A stretch of DNA of 64,000 bases from UBA1181 sp963619325 (GTDB taxonomy: Bacteria; Bacteroidota; Bacteroidia; Bacteroidales; Paludibacteraceae): assembly GCA_963619325.1 (NCBI GenBank), contig CAVEVQ010000004.1, positions 30,477 to 94,476 of the forward strand, in the 5' to 3' direction. This document shows positions 59,692 through 64,000 of the stretch, one piece after another. The position numbers were made by a program, and so were the translations under genes. The notes beneath the pieces were generated by a model that did no database searches, was not told where the DNA came from, and saw only the letters and a list, made by a program, of their open reading frames with translations. Numbering within the stretch: position 1 is the stretch's first letter; every line of letters begins with the position of its first letter.

Positions 59692-62600
59692 ATGAAAAAA
59701 CATAGAATTATGAAACATACGATACTATGCTTGTTATTGGCGTGTTGCTGTTTGTATATGCAAGCAGCGCGCAATATTGAGTGGCTTGACCGTGGACTTG
59801 TGGCTGTGAAGACGACGAATGGCGTTTTCCTCAGTTGGCGTGTACTTGGAACTGACCCTGCAGATATTGGATTCAATCTTTATCGTGATGGCACGAAGGT
59901 CAATTCTTCTCCTATCACTACTTGTTCGAACTATACAGACGTAAATGGTTCTACTTCATCTACTTATACGGTGAAGCCTGTGATTGACGGCATTGAGAAT
60001 AGCGTTGGTGGAACTGCTAATGTATGGTCTTCGCAGTCGTTGACAATTAAGTTGAATCGTCCAACGTCGAGCAACTGCACTTATTCTCCTAATGATTGTA
60101 GTGTGGGTGATGTGGATGGAGATGGACAATGGGAAATCATCTTGAAATGGGATCCTTCTAATAGTCAAGATAATTCAAAGGGAGGGAAAACAGATAAAGT
60201 TTACTTAGACTGCTATGAGTTGGATGGTACGCAGCGTTGGCGTATTGACCTCGGCTACAACATTCGTGCAGGTGCGCACTACACTCAGTTTTTGGTGGGC
60301 GACTATAATGGAGATGGTAAAGCGGAAGTGGTTTGTAAGACGGCTCCTGGAACAAAGGATGGAAAGGGGAACTATTTGAGCAAAGGTCCCGCTGCCAGTG
60401 CCGATCATGGTCAGGTTTATCGTAATTCTAAAGGATATATATTAACGGGACCAGAATACCTGACTATCTTCAATGGATTAACGGGAGAGGAGATTTCAAC
60501 GGTAGATTTCAATCCAGGTCGTGGGACGGTTAAGTCGTGGGGAGACTCATACGGAAATCGTGTTGATCGTTTTTTGGCAACGAATGCCTATTTAGGAAAT
60601 GGCAACAATCCAAGTATTGTTTATGTGCGTGGTTATTATACTAGAATGGCAGTAACGGCATGGGATTTTAATGGTTCTACCCTCACTCAACGCTGGTATT
60701 ATAATGCGCAGACAAGTGGGAAAGAGGGCTACGGACAAGGAAACCACAACTTGGCTTGCGGTGATGTCGACAATGATGGCTATGATGAGATTATTCATGG
60801 TGCGTGTGCGATTGATCACGATGGAAAATTTATGTACCGCACAGGTTTAGGGCATGGAGATGCCATGCATTTCGGTGATTTAAATCCAGACCGTGATGGT
60901 TTGGAGGTCTTCTGTGTGCATGAAGAGACTTCTGCCGCATACGGATATGAGTATCATGATGCCCGCACAGGTGAAATTCTTGGAGGGGCGAAGACGGGTA
61001 CAGACAATGGTCGTGGTATCGCCGCAGATATTGATGCTTCTTCGAGAGGGTATGAGGCATGGTCTGGAGGGAATGGTAACGTTATTAAGTGTGATGGTAC
61101 GGAGGGAGGTACGCGCAATGGGTTGTCGCAAAATTTTCGCCTCTATTGGGACGGTGACTTGCAAGACGAATTGATGGATGGTGGTTATACAGAAGATTTC
61201 ACTATCACTAAATGGATTTCTAACAATAATGTAAGTACAATCTATACTCTGCCAGGGAAATCATGCAATACGACAAAACGAACGCCCAATCTCTCTGCTG
61301 ATATTTTAGGTGATTGGCGTGAGGAGGTCATCTCTCACAATGGTGCTGACGAACTCTACATCACGACAACGGTTATTCCAACGGATTACAAAATGTACAC
61401 GTTGATGCATGACCCTATCTATCGGAACGCTATCTCATGGCAAAACACAGCCTATAACCAACCTCCCCACCTTGGATTTTGGTTGGGTAGTGGTAAGTTC
61501 CCTACGCCAGATATCAATCTCGTCGGAGGAGATCAAGAGATTGTCGTACTTCCTCCTACATTAACAAAAAACGGAGGAGGAAGTTCTTCTCAAACAGTGG
61601 CTGTTGGTTCAAACATATCAGATTTCTCATTCGTGTGGGACAATGCCTCAACGGTGAAAATCTCGTGGGAGCCTTTTGTGCCAGAGGGTCTCACCGTGAA
61701 GATTGATGATGCCAACAAGCGTATCTCGTTCACAGGAGCATCTAATGTTAGTGGAAAATATACTTACAATATTACAACGATCAGTGGATATGAGACTGAA
61801 GCCTCAAAGTCGGGTACGCTCATTTTCGGTGATGGCACTTATCCCAAAGCTACTCTTCAGAAATGTGGTGGTGGCAGTTCTAAACAGTCAGTTCCTTTAG
61901 ATTTTGCCATCTATAGTTTCTATTACAAGTGGAACTACGCCGAGACGGTAAGTGTTACATGGGAGCCAAGCACGCCAGAGGGTATTAACGTTGATATTGA
62001 TAATGACAGCAAAGAGGTGCATTTTTCGGGTGGTGTTACTAACGCATCTGCTTGCGACCAGACTTTCAATTTCAAGGTCACAACAGTAGGAAACCCATCG
62101 GGTTTGGACAGTACAAAGACAGGAGTAATTACCGTCACTAAGACAAGTCATGTTTTCGAATGTTCTGCTACCAATGGTGATTGGGACGAAGGCACCTATT
62201 GGAATGACAACGCTGTTCCGACTGATTGTGACACTGCTTACTTGCGAATGGGCGAGGCAAACATTACTTCCGATATTCGTGCGTTGACTTATGTCGAGAC
62301 GGATGGTATATTTAGAATGCGCGATAACGTGGCGGTCCGCGAGGTGCATTTTGTAGGGGGGCAATTGAAATCGTACACTAGCAACCCTGAGTTTCGACTC
62401 ACGGCTTCTACGCTCTACTTTGATAGCGATACGAAAGTAACTGTTGGTTCTGTCGAGACTTCTCTCTTTAAAATTAATGGTACAATCAAGGGTGAAGGGA
62501 ATGTGACCAAGGTAGGTGTCGGAATACTCTATCTTAATGCTTCTGCGGCAGATTTCTCTGGTAAGTGGTTGCAGACGGAGGGTACGTTGCAAGTAGTTAA

Positions 62601-63126
62601 GTCTGATGCTTTAGGAAAGACAGGTGTCGAAGTGGAAAAAGGGGCTACATTACAGATTGATGAAGCTAACACAACGGGTTCTCTGACTATGCAGTTGGGA
62701 GCAACCACAGTGTTGAATGCCAATCTTACCGTAAGTCATGCGGCTCTGGGCGATATGAAATTGCCGGCAGGAACATACACAGCCTCTGATTATCCGGATT
62801 TCCTCATAGGAACGGCTAATTTAATAGTTACGGTTGGTGAGTCTTCAACCTCTACTATAGAGATTGAGGCAGACGAAAAAGAGTTGTTTCTTGTCCCAAA
62901 TCCTGCTAAGACAATCACGACGTTACAATTTTCTACGGACAATATAAGTAAATATGTGATTGATGTCATTGGTTTGACGGGGTCTGTTCTGAAGAGTGAG
63001 ACAGGCATTGCGAATGAGGGACAAAATAGGGTGTGGATGGATGTGTCTGACCTTTCCGCTGGCATCTATTTAGTTATAGTGTCTTTGGAAGAAGAGGTAA
63101 AAGCTCTGAAGCTGATTGTTGAGTAA
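59692..63126 (+). CDS. Rhamnogalacturonan lyase (PL11) with T9SS sorting domain
   Basis: 1144 residues. The signal peptide (1-26) is followed by a PL11 beta-propeller lyase (about 27-620), recognised by IEWLDRGLVAVKT at the start and calcium-binding DVDGDGQWE and DYNGDGKAE repeats. It cuts rhamnogalacturonan I backbone of pectin by elimination. Then come two similar Ig-like modules (about 625-715 and 720-820; each opens with a KNGGGSS or KCGGGSS string). A beta-rich autotransporter-like passenger segment (about 825-1060) follows. The last 75 residues form a T9SS type A sorting domain (VPNPAKT...DLSAGIYLVIV...KLIVE). It should be displayed on or released from the surface. I start at ATG 59692 rather than an upstream GTG. 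Confidence 0.92.
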   Translation: MKKHRIMKHTILCLLLACCCLYMQAARNIEWLDRGLVAVKTTNGVFLSWRVLGTDPADIGFNLYRDGTKVNSSPITTCSNYTDVNGSTSSTYTVKPVIDGIENSVGGTANVWSSQSLTIKLNRPTSSNCTYSPNDCSVGDVDGDGQWEIILKWDPSNSQDNSKGGKTDKVYLDCYELDGTQRWRIDLGYNIRAGAHYTQFLVGDYNGDGKAEVVCKTAPGTKDGKGNYLSKGPAASADHGQVYRNSKGYILTGPEYLTIFNGLTGEEISTVDFNPGRGTVKSWGDSYGNRVDRFLATNAYLGNGNNPSIVYVRGYYTRMAVTAWDFNGSTLTQRWYYNAQTSGKEGYGQGNHNLACGDVDNDGYDEIIHGACAIDHDGKFMYRTGLGHGDAMHFGDLNPDRDGLEVFCVHEETSAAYGYEYHDARTGEILGGAKTGTDNGRGIAADIDASSRGYEAWSGGNGNVIKCDGTEGGTRNGLSQNFRLYWDGDLQDELMDGGYTEDFTITKWISNNNVSTIYTLPGKSCNTTKRTPNLSADILGDWREEVISHNGADELYITTTVIPTDYKMYTLMHDPIYRNAISWQNTAYNQPPHLGFWLGSGKFPTPDINLVGGDQEIVVLPPTLTKNGGGSSSQTVAVGSNISDFSFVWDNASTVKISWEPFVPEGLTVKIDDANKRISFTGASNVSGKYTYNITTISGYETEASKSGTLIFGDGTYPKATLQKCGGGSSKQSVPLDFAIYSFYYKWNYAETVSVTWEPSTPEGINVDIDNDSKEVHFSGGVTNASACDQTFNFKVTTVGNPSGLDSTKTGVITVTKTSHVFECSATNGDWDEGTYWNDNAVPTDCDTAYLRMGEANITSDIRALTYVETDGIFRMRDNVAVREVHFVGGQLKSYTSNPEFRLTASTLYFDSDTKVTVGSVETSLFKINGTIKGEGNVTKVGVGILYLNASAADFSGKWLQTEGTLQVVKSDALGKTGVEVEKGATLQIDEANTTGSLTMQLGATTVLNANLTVSHAALGDMKLPAGTYTASDYPDFLIGTANLIVTVGESSTSTIEIEADEKELFLVPNPAKTITTLQFSTDNISKYVIDVIGLTGSVLKSETGIANEGQNRVWMDVSDLSAGIYLVIVSLEEEVKALKLIVE

Positions 63127-63154
63127 GGCGAGTAAGAATAAAATTTTCATGTAG

Positions 63155-63191
63155 GAAGTGGAGGTTGTCCGAGTTGGTCAGTCTCCACTTC
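63155..63191. terminator. Hairpin between PL11 and queH
   Basis: GAAGTGGAG pairs with CTCCACTTC across a loop of 19 nt in the 68-bp convergent gap; TTGCTATTTTG follows on the plus strand. Confidence 0.6.
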
Positions 63192-63194
63192 TTG

Positions 63195-63827
63195 CTATTT
63201 TGTTTGATCAGGATGGTTGTTTCGCATAGAGAACACACATCCGCAATAGTCTTGTCGGTAGATTTGATGTTCGCGAGTGATGACAATCGAGCGCTCATAG
63301 CCTTTCTTTCTTTTGAAGTCAGAAGGAAGATGGCTTACATGGTAGATTTCTGACAATGATTCTCCTATCTCGTTGATTTTGTCTGCGTTTTTCTTCGGAC
63401 TGATACTAAGCGTTGTCGTGAAATAGTCGCAATTGAATTTTTGTGCAAGATAGGCTGTTCGTTCCATCCGCAACCGATAGCATACGAAACAACGTTCACC
63501 TAACTCGGGTTCTTTCTCCAATCCTTTAACAGCTTCATAGAAGACTTTGGGATGATACTCACCCTCAATGAGGGTGATAGGATATTTAGTGTGCATTTCG
63601 CTGATTAGTCTGCGAAACTCCGAGAATCGATGGTCATATTCCTCTCGGGGAGCAATGTTTGGGTTGTAGAAAAAGGCAGTGATTTGGAAATGTTCTGATA
63701 AATATTCTAAGGTATAGCTACTGCATGGACCGCAACAGCAATGCAGCAGCAATGTCGGAGGTTCTTCTGATCCAGAGTAAGACGCAATCAGTCGGTCTAA
63801 TGTTCTTTGATAGTTTATTCTATTCAT
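63195..63827 (-). CDS. queH: Epoxyqueuosine reductase QueH
   Basis: 210 residues of the DUF208/QueH family, which reduces epoxyqueuosine to queuosine in tRNA, replacing QueG. The N-terminal cysteine motif is LLHCCCGPCSS near 27 and a second, GERCFVCYRLR, is near 105; together they hold a [4Fe-4S] cluster and a metal. TTTLSISPKKN near 135 is also typical. The ATG at 63827 is used. The stop of another minus-strand gene lies 15 bp upstream, so they are probably one operon. Confidence 0.92.
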   Translation of the reverse strand: MNRINYQRTLDRLIASYSGSEEPPTLLLHCCCGPCSSYTLEYLSEHFQITAFFYNPNIAPREEYDHRFSEFRRLISEMHTKYPITLIEGEYHPKVFYEAVKGLEKEPELGERCFVCYRLRMERTAYLAQKFNCDYFTTTLSISPKKNADKINEIGESLSEIYHVSHLPSDFKRKKGYERSIVITREHQIYRQDYCGCVFSMRNNHPDQTK

Positions 63828-63842
63828 TTCAAGCAATGTTTT

Positions 63843-64000
63843 CTAAATGTTTTTAGAAAATATTTTATCAGTCATCACAACCTCGTCCAGCTTGTCAAAC
63901 GTCGTATCAATGAACGTATAGTTTGCCATTTTACTTGTGTCCACAGGCTGATAGCAAGGGTATTGCCTACGCACAAAACGCAGCTCGAACGCCAGCCGGA
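63843..64000 (-). CDS. 3' end of an unidentified gene (runs off right edge)
   Basis: The last 52 codons of a minus-strand reading frame (ends DKLDEVVMTDKIFSKNI). It is accepted as coding because it ends 15 bp before queH and has a natural amino-acid make-up, with LAFELRFVRRQYPCYQ upstream. No family can be named from this piece. Confidence 0.5.
   Translation of the reverse strand, partial: RLAFELRFVRRQYPCYQPVDTSKMANYTFIDTTFDKLDEVVMTDKIFSKNI

Noticed and set aside
61897..62592. A 231-codon minus-strand open frame.
   Set aside because: Antisense to the PL11 gene; composition is unlike a real protein and no family is recognised.
1..64000. CRISPR array, tRNA, rRNA, insertion sequence or prophage.
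   Set aside because: No regularly spaced repeats, cloverleaf-like tails, transposase or phage structural motifs were found when reading the gaps between genes. A tRNAscan or Infernal run would be needed to exclude small RNAs fully.

Overview
The window is a stretch of chromosome from a member of the Bacteroidetes, most likely order Bacteroidales. Four lines of evidence point there. Many genes are preceded by the Bacteroidetes -7 box TAnnTTTG. There is a 1343-residue hybrid two-component sensor (beta-propeller / Y_Y_Y / kinase / receiver / AraC). There is an ssb-gldE-gldD-gldG-dnaN gliding-motility cluster. A pectin lyase ends in a type IX secretion (T9SS) sorting domain. Most of the DNA is housekeeping genes packed in short operons separated by clear hairpins. 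I see no rRNA, tRNA, CRISPR array, insertion sequence or prophage. Gene families were recognised by reading motifs; no database search was run.

Layout. 1-7.5 kb: polA (cut by the left edge) diverges from a polyprenyl diphosphate synthase; a minus-strand nadA-mazG-deoC operon and nadB follow, giving both steps from aspartate to quinolinate for NAD. 7.7-12.4 kb, minus strand: a zinc-protease-like lipoprotein, a DUF1846 protein and adenine deaminase. 12.5-15.2 kb: a Sau3AI-type restriction-modification pair (GATC), AT-rich in its endonuclease gene and probably acquired. 15.4-27 kb, plus strand: a 1412-residue 2-hydroxyacyl-CoA dehydratase activase-like fusion, an M13 peptidase lipoprotein, uvrA, tsaC and a Na/Pi cotransporter. 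27.1-29.7 kb is the most accessory part: a GH5 enzyme without signal peptide, the 3' half of a DpnII/Dam-type adenine methylase, an unknown 128-residue protein and a secreted protein of unknown function.

29.8-42.8 kb: glnS, a membrane metallophosphoesterase, the orphan hybrid two-component regulator (no SusC/SusD beside it), an MTA/SAH deaminase-like amidohydrolase, a MscS-type channel, an FMN-binding/polyferredoxin membrane protein with an exported flavin-reductase-like partner, and serB. 43-50 kb: ssb, gldE, gldD, gldG, dnaN, a DEDD exonuclease and trmN6. 50.2-57 kb: a CYTH protein, a Wzz-like membrane protein, a RecD-like helicase, an operon of a pilin-like membrane protein, a DUF3822 protein, rsmD and folB, then ychF. 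57.2-64 kb: flavodoxin with a DUF2023 protein, a GH3 lipoprotein, a T9SS-exported PL11 rhamnogalacturonan lyase, queH and the end of one unidentified gene.

The carbohydrate enzymes (GH5, GH3, PL11) and the hybrid regulator suggest a plant-polysaccharide or pectin-using anaerobe. Flavodoxin, the flavin/Fe-S membrane module and the 2-hydroxyacyl-CoA dehydratase-type activase also fit an anaerobic, low-potential lifestyle. The best candidates for something undescribed are the pilin-like/DUF3822 pair, the flavodoxin-DUF2023 pair with a cysteine cluster, and the broken methylase with its unknown neighbour.
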